Shown: one piece after another, positions 8,725 through 15,603 of the stretch | How the letters are laid out: each line of letters opens with the position of its first letter | Numbering within the stretch: position 1 is the first letter of the stretch | From: Imperialibacter roseus | GTDB lineage: Bacteria; Bacteroidota; Bacteroidia; Cytophagales; Cyclobacteriaceae | Length of the DNA: 64,000 nt | Direction: 5' to 3' | Assembly: GCF_032999765.1 (NCBI RefSeq) | Contig: NZ_CP136051.1 | Coordinates: 4,721,001-4,785,000 of the forward strand | Translations under genes and position numbers: made by a program | The notes under the pieces: model-generated | The model's database searches: none | The model's input: only the letters and a program-made list of their open reading frames with translations | What the model was told of the DNA's origin: nothing

Positions 8725-8861
8725 GGTCGTCGATGTTTTGTCGAGTCCACTTCCCCAGCGTGATGTGCCTCAAGTCTTGAAGGCAAATCATGCGTGTACC
8801 CTGTATAATTTTGATTATCTTTTTCACTCCGCAATACATATGTAAAATAGAACCCTTCCAT
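8725..8861 (-). pseudogene. Truncated GIY-YIG (YhbQ-like) nuclease gene
   Basis: From the ATG at 8861 the frame encodes about 45 residues that match the first half of the small GIY-YIG family: MEGFYFTYVLRSEKDNQNY, then GYTHDLPSRLEAHHAGEV, then DSTKHRRP. The intact family (roughly 80-100 residues) continues with a conserved Glu-bearing helix. Here the homology ends after HRRP and the frame runs on into the TCGGA array to a stop at 8670. The catalytic Tyr-Arg half remains but the C-terminal metal-binding Glu is gone, so it should be inactive. The truncation by the repeat is what I see; the mechanism is unknown. Confidence 0.75.
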
Positions 8862-8881
8862 TTGCCTTCATTTCACGGGGT

Positions 8882-8911
8882 AAAACCAGCGCTTCCGGTG
8901 ACAAGAATTTT
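8882..8911 (-). pseudogene. Epimerase N-terminal stub (10 codons)
   Basis: Reads KILVTGSAGF, identical in protein to residues 3-12 of the UDP-glucuronate epimerase at 7461-8468 but with many synonymous differences. It then breaks into TP-stop directly upstream of the GIY-YIG fragment, and on the other side lacks a start codon before the TCGGA array. It looks like the remains of a second SDR epimerase into which other DNA was inserted. Confidence 0.55.
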
Positions 8912-8921
8912 TAATTTAGAG

Positions 8922-9037
8922 GATTCGGACATTCAGATGGTTCGGATTTTCGGATGGTTCGGACGATTAAGATGTTCGGACTTTCGGACAATTCGGACAG
9001 TCGGATGGTTCAGACTTTCGGATGGTCGGACTGTCAG
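8922..9037. repeat. Degenerate TCGGA array, long
   Basis: About a dozen imperfect units (ttcggacattcagatgg, ttcggattt, tcggatgg and similar) in one orientation. The array starts next to the epimerase stub and ends just downstream of the DUF5615 stop. Confidence 0.8.
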
Positions 9038-9068
9038 CACAATACTAAAAGACTTAAAATATTCTGTG

Positions 9069-9419
9069 TTAGTTGAGTTCAATGATGGCTGTATCAGTGT
9101 TCGTAAGCAAATCAATACTGTTTAATAGTCGCTTGCGAATGAAATCCCAAAGCTTTTGATTGTCGCAATTCCCAATCCCGATCTTAATTAATTTAGGAGG
9201 AGCGCCCAGCCTACTTGTCAAATCAGAAAAATCAGCATCCTTGGATATAAGAATTATATGGCCGTAGTCTTTGGCTATCTGAAATATTTCCTGATCCCCT
9301 AGTTGATTAAAGTTGAGCTTATAAGATGATTTAACTGGCAATTCAACATAAGCATCCATCCATTTTGCGATCGCTGGAGAAATGTTGGCATCAAGCCAAA
9401 TTTCCCATTCAGGCTTCAT
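9069..9419 (-). CDS. DUF5615-family PIN-like toxin
   Basis: A 116-residue protein with the PIN-like DUF5615/Mut7-C fold signature: the acidic WLDANISPAIAKWM near the N-terminus, LGDQEIFQIAKDYGHIILIS in the middle and SKDADFSDL (the conserved DxDF) following. Such proteins pair with DUF433 proteins as putative ribonuclease toxins. Its start overlaps the end of the DUF433 gene by 11 bases, which is the usual antitoxin-first order. It sits as an isolated module between repeat arrays in the EPS locus. Confidence 0.85.
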   Translation of the reverse strand: MKPEWEIWLDANISPAIAKWMDAYVELPVKSSYKLNFNQLGDQEIFQIAKDYGHIILISKDADFSDLTSRLGAPPKLIKIGIGNCDNQKLWDFIRKRLLNSIDLLTNTDTAIIELN

Positions 9420-9666
9420 GAATCACCACAGTGTTTTTCAGCTTGAGCGAGGCATACAAAAGAGCTGCTTTTATATCCGCTTCTTCTAACATTGGGTGCT
9501 GCTCTAATATTGCCTCATGAGTCATATCGTCAGACAATAGTTCAATGATATCACCCACAGTAAATCTCAAGCCTCTGATAGTAGGTTTCCCACCCATAAG
9601 GCCGGGCTTTAGCGTAATCCTTTCAAGGAGCTTATGAGTATCCATTTGATTTATAGTTGTTTCCAA
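9409..9666 (-). CDS. DUF433 antitoxin-like protein
   Basis: An 85-residue protein with the DUF433 core: LLERITLKPGLMGGKPTIRG, then LRFTVGDIIELL and a helix ending LEEADIKAALLYA. DUF433 is a small winged-helix-like DNA-binding domain that acts as antitoxin to DUF5615 partners and probably autoregulates the pair. The gene overlaps the toxin gene downstream. An upstream gap of repeats separates the pair from the next epimerase. Confidence 0.87.
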   Translation of the reverse strand: METTINQMDTHKLLERITLKPGLMGGKPTIRGLRFTVGDIIELLSDDMTHEAILEQHPMLEEADIKAALLYASLKLKNTVVIHEA

Positions 9667-9787
9667 GTTACAAATTTTCGAGATATCAAACTGGTAGCAT
9701 TTTGTTTGTCTCGAAGAATGAGGTAGTGGATACCCTCCTACTCCTGAGGCTTCGGAGGGCGAGGAAGTTAGCGAATAGAGGGTAGAT

Positions 9788-9848
9788 AGACCCGTGTAAC
9801 TTGGCGATCAGAGTCCTCATTGAATCATGCCTTTCATAGTTCGAGACT
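9788..9848. repeat. Dispersed ~55-base repeat, copy C
   Basis: Reads cccgtgtaacttggcgatca, then gagtcctcattgaatcat, then ttcatagttcgagact. Same orientation as copies A and B about 1.1 kb away, on the other side of the DUF433/DUF5615 pair. Confidence 0.65.
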
Positions 9849-9973
9849 GTAGATTTCGTTTCATTGCGACAGATTGCTGCGGACAATGAAGGATTCCATT
9901 TTGGCTTTGGATATGGTTTCACGCTCACTTCAGGGAGATTCTCACGCTCGTATCTAATGCAGGCAATCGATAG

Positions 9974-10017
9974 CATTCTTTCAACTCGCTCCCGCCAAAA
10001 GGCGGACAGGCAGAATG
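9974..10017. repeat. GTCATT-type palindromic intergenic element
   Basis: Outer arms CATTCT/AGAATG (9974-9979, 10012-10017) enclose an inner CCGCC-aaaa-GGCGG hairpin (9992-10005) and the half-palindrome ggacaggcagaatgacg. On the minus strand it begins cgtcattctgcctgtccgcc. A related element occurs at 37476-37508. Confidence 0.55.
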
Positions 10018-10038
10018 ACGTTCTAATAAAAATGATCG

Positions 10039-11079
10039 TCACTTCGACGATTTATATTTAGATTGATACCACTCGTACACTATTTCAAGTCCTTCCCGGA
10101 AGCGGACAGTGGGCTGGTAGCCCAGCAGCTTCGTGATTTTGTCGATGCTGGCCTTTGAGTGCTTTACGTCGCCGGGGCGCTCGGGGCCGTATACCGGTTT
10201 TATGTCTTTACCTGTCATTTGCTGCAGCATCCCAATCATTTCGTTCAGGGTGATCTGGTCGCCGCAAGCGGTGTTCATTACCTCATGCTGTTTTAGCTCA
10301 GGCAGTAGCATCGCCCGGATATTGGCCTGTACGGCGTTTTCTACAAAAGTAAAATCCCGGCTGGTGTGCCCATCCCCATTGATGGTTGGCTGCTTGCCTT
10401 CCATGAATGCCTGGCAGAAGATGGGGATGACGGCAGCATATGGGTTGTTGGGGTTTTGGTTGGGGCCAAAGACATTGAAGTATCGCAGGCCTATCGTATG
10501 GAAGCCATAGGTTTTGCTGAACACGTCCCCATACATTTCGTTCACTGCCTTGGTCACGGCATAGGGAGAAAGGGGCTTGCCTTCGTTGCCTTCTACTTTT
10601 GGCAGGTCCGGGCTGTCGCCATAAGTAGAAGAAGAGGCGGCATACACCATTCTTTTCACGCCCTTGTTCTCTTTCACGGCCACCAGCATGTTCAGATGGC
10701 CAGCGATGTTTACTTCATTGGAAGTAACAGGGTCTTTGATAGAGCGGGGCACGGAACCCAGAGCTGCCTGGTGGGTGACGTAATCCATGCCTTCCACGGC
10801 TTTTTGGCAGGTAGTAAGGTCACGGATGTCGCCTTCTATGAATTCGAAGTTGGGCAAGCCGACAAACCCTTCGATGTTCTCGTAGTAGCCGTTGCTCAGG
10901 TTGTCGAGCACCCGCACATGGCCTGCTCCGTAGCGAAGGAGGTATTCGGCGATGTTGGAGCCTATGAAGCCGGCACCTCCGGTGATAAGGAATTTTTTAC
11001 CGGAAAGAGGCTCTTTATGAAATGGCGTGTTGTATAATTTGGTGTTCAAGAGATATAGATTAAAGGACGGTTCGGACAA
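10039..11079 (-). CDS. TviC/WbpP-like UDP-N-acetylhexosamine 4-epimerase
   Basis: A 346-residue extended SDR with the N-terminal extension typical of WbpP/TviC before the NAD loop FLITGGAGFIGSNIAEYLL. Family markers are HQAALGSVPRSIKDPVTSNE, the catalytic YAASSSTYGD and SPYAVTKAVNE (YxxxK), and RYFNVFGPNQNPNNPYAAV. It should interconvert UDP-GlcNAc and UDP-GalNAc or their uronic acids. Together with the TviB-like dehydrogenase at 12005-13300 it makes the UDP-GalNAcA pair known from Vi antigen and Pseudomonas O-antigen loci. A PIN toxin-antitoxin pair lies between the two. Confidence 0.88.
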   Translation of the reverse strand: MSEPSFNLYLLNTKLYNTPFHKEPLSGKKFLITGGAGFIGSNIAEYLLRYGAGHVRVLDNLSNGYYENIEGFVGLPNFEFIEGDIRDLTTCQKAVEGMDYVTHQAALGSVPRSIKDPVTSNEVNIAGHLNMLVAVKENKGVKRMVYAASSSTYGDSPDLPKVEGNEGKPLSPYAVTKAVNEMYGDVFSKTYGFHTIGLRYFNVFGPNQNPNNPYAAVIPIFCQAFMEGKQPTINGDGHTSRDFTFVENAVQANIRAMLLPELKQHEVMNTACGDQITLNEMIGMLQQMTGKDIKPVYGPERPGDVKHSKASIDKITKLLGYQPTVRFREGLEIVYEWYQSKYKSSK

Positions 11080-11136
11080 TTCAGATGTTCGGACGGTTCA
11101 GACGGTTCGGATGGTTTAACCTTCGCTGAAGCTTCG
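11064..11136. repeat. TCGGA array plus AACCTTCGCTGAAGCTTCG module
   Basis: Array units at 11064-11117 (ggacggttcggacaattc and similar) are followed by aaccttcgctgaagcttcg at 11118-11136. The same module, 18 of 19 bases, touches the array at 14195-14213. Confidence 0.7.
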
Positions 11137-11190
11137 CCAGTTGAAAAAAGCTTTTGTCGACGGATCGAAGTATCTGAAATCCGGAGTCCG

Positions 11191-11631
11191 TCATGCCATT
11201 TTATTGCCGTTTAGTAATTCATGAAATTCCGGTAGTCTGACAACATTGACTCTTGGAAAAGGAATTTGCTTTAGCACATTTAGATGTTTGTCATGACTGA
11301 CTATGTGATCTGCCTGACCAGCCACAGCACAATCTACAAATTTATTGTCATCAGGATCGTCGTTAATAAGGTTCCATCTATAGAAGGGTGTAACCAATTC
11401 AACATTGGGAAATTCTAGTAGAAACTCCAGCCGCTCTTCCGATAAACTACTACCATACTTGTCGATGCATTTTTCAACATACTCAGTTAGTATTTCGGTG
11501 CTGAGCAGAAGAATAAACTTTTGATCCATAAATGCTTGAAATACCCACCAATATTTGTGCTTTGGTAAAATTGCTACTAAAAAGACATTTGTATCCAACA
11601 CAATCCGAGGCCTACTGTCCATCTTCCTCAA
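11191..11631 (-). CDS. PIN-domain toxin
   Basis: A 146-residue PIN-domain protein. The four acidic positions are visible: Asp in IVLDTNVFL (about 13), Glu in STEILTEYVEK, Asp in DDPDDNKFVDCA (about 92-99) and Asp in IVSHDKHL. PIN toxins are Mg-dependent ribonucleases. It overlaps the small gene upstream by 20 bases, the usual toxin-after-antitoxin arrangement. The pair interrupts the uronic-acid precursor genes of the EPS locus. Confidence 0.87.
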   Translation of the reverse strand: MRKMDSRPRIVLDTNVFLVAILPKHKYWWVFQAFMDQKFILLLSTEILTEYVEKCIDKYGSSLSEERLEFLLEFPNVELVTPFYRWNLINDDPDDNKFVDCAVAGQADHIVSHDKHLNVLKQIPFPRVNVVRLPEFHELLNGNKMA

Positions 11632-11824
11632 GCCAATTGTCGAGATCTTTGCCGGTTATCCCATTTTCTTTGGCAGCTAACTCTACTTTCTGTGTGAACC
11701 TATCGGCAAAAAATTTGCCTAAGAAAAGTTTCAACTCTTCCATCTCCTTTGGAGAAGGATTGAATGAATAGACTTTCAAAAGTTCTAGCTGAAGGGTAGT
11801 CAATTTATCGTCTGATAGATTCAT
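11612..11824 (-). CDS. Antitoxin of the PIN module
   Basis: A 70-residue acidic protein (MNLSDDKLTTLQLELLKVY...NWLEEDGQ) with helical, charged character and no obvious DNA-binding motif. Its stop overlaps the PIN toxin start region by 20 bases and its size fits small antitoxins that sit before PIN genes in Bacteroidota. The call rests mainly on position. Confidence 0.7.
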   Translation of the reverse strand: MNLSDDKLTTLQLELLKVYSFNPSPKEMEELKLFLGKFFADRFTQKVELAAKENGITGKDLDNWLEEDGQ

Positions 11825-12004
11825 AGGGTAATGAAAATAGCTATATTATCTGGTAACGTCAAGCACACTTGCCGGGTTTTGACAATGCCTGACGATGACG
11901 TTTTCTGGCGTGAAGTAAAGAGGGCGCTCTTGTGTTGGCGGATAGAGCGACCTCTTTACTCAGATACCGATGACGTCCTCATGGTGATTCATGCATTCCT
12001 TTTA

Positions 12005-13300
12005 TCAGAGTCGGCCATCGATGACTTCCTTCGGTAAAATTCCTTTCACATCGTACACCACCCCATTGTCGGAGACCAGGGAACGGATGTCGAGCTGTGC
12101 GAATTCCTTGTGGGCTACGGCCAGTATGACTGCATCAAATTTTCCTTCCGGAAGCTTATTCAGTATATCTATGCCATACTCTGCTTTTACTTCAGCCCTG
12201 TTGGCTTGCGGGTCGAAGATGATAGGCTCGGTGTGAAAAGACTTCAACTCGTCGATAATATCGATGACCCGGGTGTTTCGTACGTCGGGGCAGTTTTCCT
12301 TAAAGGTAAAGCCCAGCACGAGGCAGCGGGCGTTGAGCACCGACCTTCCTTTGCGCACCATGAGTTTCACTACTTCTTCAGCCACGTAGCCCCCCATGCT
12401 GTCGTTCAACCTGCGGCCAGCGAGGATAATTTCTGGATGGTAGCCTACTTCCTGTGCTTTTTGTGCCAGGTAGTAAGGGTCTACGCCTATACAATGGCCG
12501 CCCACCAGCCCTGGCTTGAAGGGTAGGAAATTCCATTTGGTGCCTGCTGCCTGCAATACTTCGTGTGTGTCGATGCCCAGTTTGTTAAAAATCTTGGACA
12601 GCTCATTCACAAAAGCGATGTTGATGTCTCGCTGAGAGTTTTCTATCACCTTGGCGGCCTCGGCCACTTTCATAGAGGACGCCTTGTACGTGCCGGCGGT
12701 AATCACCTTGCCGTACAATCCATCGATGAACTCTGCTGCCTCCGGCGTGCTTCCTGAGGTTACCTTGAGGATTTTTGCAACGGTGTGTTCCTTGTCTCCC
12801 GGATTGATCCGCTCAGGGCTGTAGCCTGCGAAGAAGTCTTTATTGAATGTTAGTCCAGATGCCTTTTCCAGCACAGGCACACACTCGTCTTCGGTGACGC
12901 CAGGATAAACAGTGGACTCGTATACTACCACCGCACCTGGTTTCATCACGCTCCCAACCGTTTCGCTGGCTCTGATGAGGGGCGTGAGCACTGGCCTGTT
13001 GTGCTTATCGGTGGGGGTAGGTACCGTGATGATGAATACATTGCAGCTGGCCAGGTCTTCTCTGGAAGCGCTTACTAAAAGGCCTTTGCCTGCAGAAAGC
13101 TCTTTCGACACAACCTTTTGAAGATCAGCGTCGCTTACCTCCAGCGTATGGTCGTGCCCCTGGTTGAGTTCTTTTACCCGAGCCTGGTTGATGTCAAAAC
13201 CAACAGTAGGGAATTGTTTGGCAAATTCAACGGCTAGCGGAAGGCCTACATAGCCCAGGCCAATGAGACCTATTTTAGGGTTGGAGGGGAAGTTGGTCAT
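12005..13300 (-). CDS. TviB/WbpO-like nucleotide-sugar dehydrogenase
   Basis: A 431-residue UDP-glucose/GDP-mannose dehydrogenase family protein. N-terminal NAD loop IGLIGLGYVGLPLAVEF; middle domain AAKVIENSQRDINIAFVNEL; catalytic Cys in LVGGHCIGVDPYYLAQKA (about residue 270); C-terminal domain with VLGFTFKENCPDVRNTRV. The GHCIGVDPYYL form and VIENSQRD are typical of the UDP-GlcNAc/GalNAc 6-dehydrogenase group (WbpO, TviB/VipA). It oxidises C6 of a UDP-HexNAc in two NAD-dependent steps, giving a uronic acid for the EPS. A 40-bp hairpin array lies 60 bases upstream of the start. Confidence 0.9.
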   Translation of the reverse strand: MTNFPSNPKIGLIGLGYVGLPLAVEFAKQFPTVGFDINQARVKELNQGHDHTLEVSDADLQKVVSKELSAGKGLLVSASREDLASCNVFIITVPTPTDKHNRPVLTPLIRASETVGSVMKPGAVVVYESTVYPGVTEDECVPVLEKASGLTFNKDFFAGYSPERINPGDKEHTVAKILKVTSGSTPEAAEFIDGLYGKVITAGTYKASSMKVAEAAKVIENSQRDINIAFVNELSKIFNKLGIDTHEVLQAAGTKWNFLPFKPGLVGGHCIGVDPYYLAQKAQEVGYHPEIILAGRRLNDSMGGYVAEEVVKLMVRKGRSVLNARCLVLGFTFKENCPDVRNTRVIDIIDELKSFHTEPIIFDPQANRAEVKAEYGIDILNKLPEGKFDAVILAVAHKEFAQLDIRSLVSDNGVVYDVKGILPKEVIDGRL

Positions 13301-13635
13301 GAGATTAACGATAGCGGATATGAGAAAACTTATTTAAGGTAATGGTTCTGTTTTTCAAAGGTATGTGAAGGCGCATCACCTAAACACTATTGTTTTTAGG
13401 GTGTGTGAAGACACATCGCCCAAACTGTTGTATGTCAAAAGTGTGTGAAGACACGCTGCTCTAACGGTATTATGTCTAAGGTGTGTGAAGACACAACACC
13501 TTAACGGCTTTCTTTTTGTAACACCTATTTTGATCGACAGGCGACTCGTGTAACCAGTGTCTGACAGTTCATTGGCCGTGCCGACACGTAACCCCTCCTT
13601 TCAGTGTCCTCTGCGAGAGACACCAAAAGGAGGGG
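13301..13635. other. 335-base gap holding a hairpin tandem array and a palindrome
   Basis: No gene. It contains the 40-bp tandem array (13361-13520), a gtgtctgacagttcattgg stretch that echoes ggtgtctgacggcacttg at 19470, and palindrome copy 1 (13588-13639). Confidence 0.7.
13361..13520. repeat. Four-copy, 40-bp tandem repeat with hairpin units
   Basis: Units start at 13361, 13401, 13441 and 13481, exactly 40 bases apart, each beginning gtRtgtgaagRcRc. In copy 4 the flanks AAGGTGT and ACACCTT pair; in copies 1 and 2 the partners are AGGT/ACCT and GGG/CCC, so the pairing is partly kept while bases change. The unit core (agacac..ccttaacgg) is shared with the direct-repeat blocks at 15121 and 19319. 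Units are contiguous, with no spacers. Confidence 0.8.
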
Positions 13636-13639
13636 TTAC
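13588..13639. repeat. CTCCTTT...AAAAGGAG palindrome, copy 1
   Basis: Arms GTAACCCCTCCTTT and AAAGGAGGGGTTAC (14 bp) enclose GTGTC..GACAC and CTCT-gcg-AGAG. It is the longest of five copies. It includes the stop codon of the winged-helix gene, so it may also act as its terminator. Confidence 0.75.
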
Positions 13640-14196
13640 TCATCGGCGGACCAGAGGAGTAGCAACGGCTTGCGGTTCAGTTCTGATTTTACGTTATCCA
13701 TTTCCAGCAGACTGAACATGCTATAGTTGATCTTTCTGTGAATAAGCTGTTCTGCTTTGGCCACCAAAAGGGATAAGTACTGCGTGTCGATAGCATCACC
13801 AACAATCACCATGTCGATATTGGACGTATTTTTTCCTTCTGCCAGCTCGTTGATCAGGTATACACTGTGCAGGTTGCCCAGCTTGTCTACTACCTTCTCT
13901 ACGAGTACATCGAGCCCCAGGTAGTTGCGCACGAGCTTATTGAGCTCGCCGAATAGTGGGTGTTGTTCGTTCGCACAGTATACTTTCTTATTGCCTTCCA
14001 GCTCGGCTCTCAATAAGTTAGCCCCCTCAAGCCTGTTGAGCTCCAGGCGGATGGAGTTGGTGCTCTCGCCAAACTCTGTCTCCAGCGACCGCAAATACGA
14101 CCTGCTACCCGGGCTCAGGAAAAACCTGACCAGTAGTTTGATGCGTGTTTTAGATGTGATGAGTGTGTCGAGCAAGGGAAGTATTTGGATGTTCAA
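13636..14196 (-). CDS. Winged-helix regulator with nucleotidyltransferase-like domain
   Basis: About 187 residues. N-terminal ArsR-like winged helix: LDTLITSKTRIKLLVRFFLS, SYLRSLETEFGESTNSIRLE and LNRLEGANLLRAE; then a linker and a C-terminal minimal nucleotidyltransferase-like half with IDMVIVGDAIDTQYL. Genes of this form sit beside upxY at the head of Bacteroidota EPS loci and are presumed regulators. No good ATG is present: the frame opens at 14337 inside a TCGGA array, and the first 47 codons are repeat-encoded. Credible starts are TTG at 14196 or TTG at 14175. The repeat seems to have replaced the original 5' end. Confidence 0.75.
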   Translation of the reverse strand: MNIQILPLLDTLITSKTRIKLLVRFFLSPGSRSYLRSLETEFGESTNSIRLELNRLEGANLLRAELEGNKKVYCANEQHPLFGELNKLVRNYLGLDVLVEKVVDKLGNLHSVYLINELAEGKNTSNIDMVIVGDAIDTQYLSLLVAKAEQLIHRKINYSMFSLLEMDNVKSELNRKPLLLLWSADE

Positions 14197-14350
14197 CCTA
14201 CGCTGAAGCTTCGTTCGACAGGTCAGATGGTTCGGACTTTCGGATGTTCGGATCCGTCTGAATATCGGACTGTCCGAGTGTCTGACTGTCTGACCCGTAT
14301 GAGTGTCGGATAGTTTGAGTGTCCGCATGTCGGACAATCTGACTGTCCAG
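14195..14350. repeat. AACCTACGCTGAAGCTTCG module plus TCGGA array
   Basis: The module at 14195-14213 matches 11118-11136. The array 14221-14350 carries both unit orientations (ttcggactttcggatg, then gtctgactgtctgac), so it is a mixed or inverted array. It overlaps the open 5' extension of the winged-helix gene. Confidence 0.75.
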
Positions 14351-14446
14351 CCTCCGGCACAGCTTCGCCTCCTCAGTCACATGGCGGCGACTTCAAAAAA
14401 TTAAATTATACAGGCCCGGCGGTTTATTGGCGGGCGTAAAAATGTT

Positions 14447-14953
14447 CTACCGCAGCTTTTGTAAATGCACGGCAGGTATTTCGGCCCGGATCACCTGGCC
14501 CAAAGACTCAATGTGCAATATGATTTTGTTACCCTGCCTGGCGATGCATTCGCCTTCCATACCCTTAAAAGCGCCCCAATCTACTTTCACTTTTGCTCCG
14601 TCTTCAAAAGTGAAATTCAGTTCTGATACCTCGTGATTGCTCACCTCCTGCGTAAAAATCCCGATCGCTTCAATTTCGTTCTGTTTGACAATAGCGGGCT
14701 TGCCCAACCAATACACAAAATTAATGACACCGGGCGTCTGCAGGATGGGCACCCTTTCCTCTTCAGTGGCCTGGATAAAAACATAGGATCTGAACAGGGG
14801 TTCTTGTACTTTCTTTTTTCGGTCGCTCCACTGCTTCATCGTGGTAACGGTGGGGCAATAGCTCCGAAAACCATGCTGCTTGAGGGCTTCCGCCACTTTC
14901 TTCTCGGCCCTCGAACGGGTATACAGTACGTACCAATGACTGGGTGCTGGCAT
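14447..14953 (-). CDS. UpxY-family NusG-like transcription antiterminator
   Basis: A 168-residue NusG paralogue. The NGN domain starts HWYVLYTRSRAEKKVAEAL and includes LFRSYVFIQATEEE and TPGVINFVYW; the KOW domain follows (DGAKVKVDWGAFKGMEGECI, about 110-130). UpxY proteins act on RNA polymerase to let it read through long capsule/EPS operons, working on their own locus. Position near the head of the EPS genes fits. The start is set by the ATG at 14953, with a TACCTTTG -7 element 20 bases upstream and an inverted repeat between them. Confidence 0.88.
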   Translation of the reverse strand: MPAPSHWYVLYTRSRAEKKVAEALKQHGFRSYCPTVTTMKQWSDRKKKVQEPLFRSYVFIQATEEERVPILQTPGVINFVYWLGKPAIVKQNEIEAIGIFTQEVSNHEVSELNFTFEDGAKVKVDWGAFKGMEGECIARQGNKIILHIESLGQVIRAEIPAVHLQKLR

Positions 14954-14956
14954 AAT

Positions 14957-14980
14957 GAGTAGAAATACTACTCAAAGGTA
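14957..14980 (-). promoter_or_regulatory. Candidate upxY promoter with inverted repeat
   Basis: TACCTTTG (14973-14980 on the minus strand) matches the Bacteroidota -7 element TAnnTTTG. Directly downstream is a perfect GAGTAG-tattt-CTACTC inverted repeat (14957-14973) ending four bases before the upxY ATG. No clear -33 TTTG is present. A very similar TACCTTTG plus GAGT/ACTC arrangement lies upstream of wza. Confidence 0.45.
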
Positions 14981-15089
14981 GGAAGCCGGATGGATATGTC
15001 ATATTTTTTTTAGCACAATTCGAAGGGGGGAGGAGGAATTTCTGATTGGAAATTATTGCTGATCAAGGAGAGGCTGGAATTGGGAGATA

Positions 15090-15146
15090 GACGGATATTC
15101 AGATGATCGGACAGTCGGATGATCAGACAGTCGGATATTCGGACAA
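15090..15146. repeat. Degenerate TCGGA array
   Basis: Units acggatattcagatgatc, ggacagtcggatgatcag and acagtcggatattcgg. Its right half is part of the 74-bp block shared with 19319-19392. Confidence 0.8.
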
Positions 15147-15194
15147 CAGACACGGTACCTTAACGGTCATTTTCGTAGCCACGAAGGCACAAAG
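15121..15194. repeat. Direct-repeat block D1 (74 bp)
   Basis: Aligned base by base with 19319-19392 there are 5 mismatches in 74. It includes gacacggtaccttaacggtc and gtagccacgaaggcacaaag. Both copies have the same orientation and lie on either side of the wza-wzc pair. A diverged third copy is at 19689-19751. Confidence 0.85.
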
Positions 15195-15244
15195 ACGCAA
15201 AGGTTGTGACGCTGCGTAGATGAGAAATCCTTTGGCGCACTTTA

Positions 15245-15289
15245 GGAGACGGGAGACAGTCCGACATTCGGACGTTCGGATGGTCGGAA
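15245..15289. repeat. GGAGAC/TCGGA mixed array
   Basis: Begins ggagacgggagacag and continues tccgacattcggacg, ttcggatggtcgg. It sits between two copies of an atcctttggc..ctttagg element. Confidence 0.65.
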
Positions 15290-15460
15290 TCCTTTGGCTC
15301 CCTTTAGGGGCGCCTGGCTTGTGGTGCTGGGTGGGGGAAAACAAAGGATTGAAAGCGTTTAGGAGATGGTTGAAGAGAAGGAAAGTAAGCCGAGCCGGAA
15401 CTGACAGCGCTTGCAGGAGTGGCTCGGGGCGTATCGACACCTGCGAGCAAGCGAGCAAAA

Positions 15461-15530
15461 CTCCTTTCAGTGTCCTCTGCGAGAGACACCAAAAGGATTG
15501 GGAGTCCTCTGCGAGAGACCGCAAAAGGAG
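15461..15530. repeat. CTCCTTT...AAAAGGAG palindrome, copies 2 and 3
   Basis: Copy 2 (15461-15497) has CTCCTTT, GTGTC, CTCT-gcg-AGAG, GACAC and AAAAGGA. Copy 3 (15502-15530) follows directly, keeps the loop GTCCTCTGCGAGAGAC and AAAAGGAG but has lost the CTCCTTT arm. Confidence 0.75.
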
Positions 15531-15537
15531 CTTTGTT

Positions 15538-15600
15538 GTCTGAACGTCTGACTCTCGGACTGTCCGAATATCCGACTTTCGGGTGTCTGTCTCTCTGACG
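15538..15600. repeat. Degenerate TCGGA array (reverse orientation)
   Basis: Units gtctgaacgtctgactctc, ggactgtccgaatatccg and actttcgggtgtctg. It ends three bases from the wzc stop codon. Confidence 0.75.
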
Positions 15601-15603
15601 ACT

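Larger units (their letters stand above)
8469..9068. other. 600-base gap of repeats and gene debris
   Basis: No intact gene is supported here. In order it holds a GGAAGACC/GGAGACC array, two copies of a ~55-base dispersed repeat, a short TCGGA array, a truncated GIY-YIG gene, a 10-codon epimerase stub and a long TCGGA array. Short open frames in this stretch are encoded by the repeats. Confidence 0.75.
9667..10038. other. 372-base gap: dispersed repeats and palindrome
   Basis: No gene is supported. It holds repeat copy C and an inverted-repeat element around 9974-10017. A 118-codon open frame spanning most of it on the minus strand shows no family resemblance and is made from repeat sequence that is non-coding elsewhere. 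Confidence 0.65.
14981..15603. other. Repeat-filled gap between upxY and wzc
   Basis: About 620 bases without a supported gene. In order: TCGGA array 15090-15146, direct-repeat block D1 15121-15194, two copies of atcctttggc...ctttagg (15229, 15288), TCGGA array 15245-15289, palindrome copies 2 and 3 (15461-15530), and TCGGA array 15538-15600 ending three bases before the wzc stop. Confidence 0.7.

Noticed and set aside
9686..10042. 118-codon open frame on the minus strand
   Set aside because: It is composed of dispersed repeats that are non-coding elsewhere, shows no family motif, and includes the CCGCC/GGCGG hairpin.
10366..11037. 223-codon plus-strand frame antisense to the TviC-like epimerase
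   Set aside because: The minus frame carries an intact SDR with all motifs; the plus frame is rich in His and Val from reversed codons.
13361..13520. CRISPR-like spacing of repeats
   Set aside because: The 40-bp units are contiguous with no unique spacers, and no cas gene is nearby.
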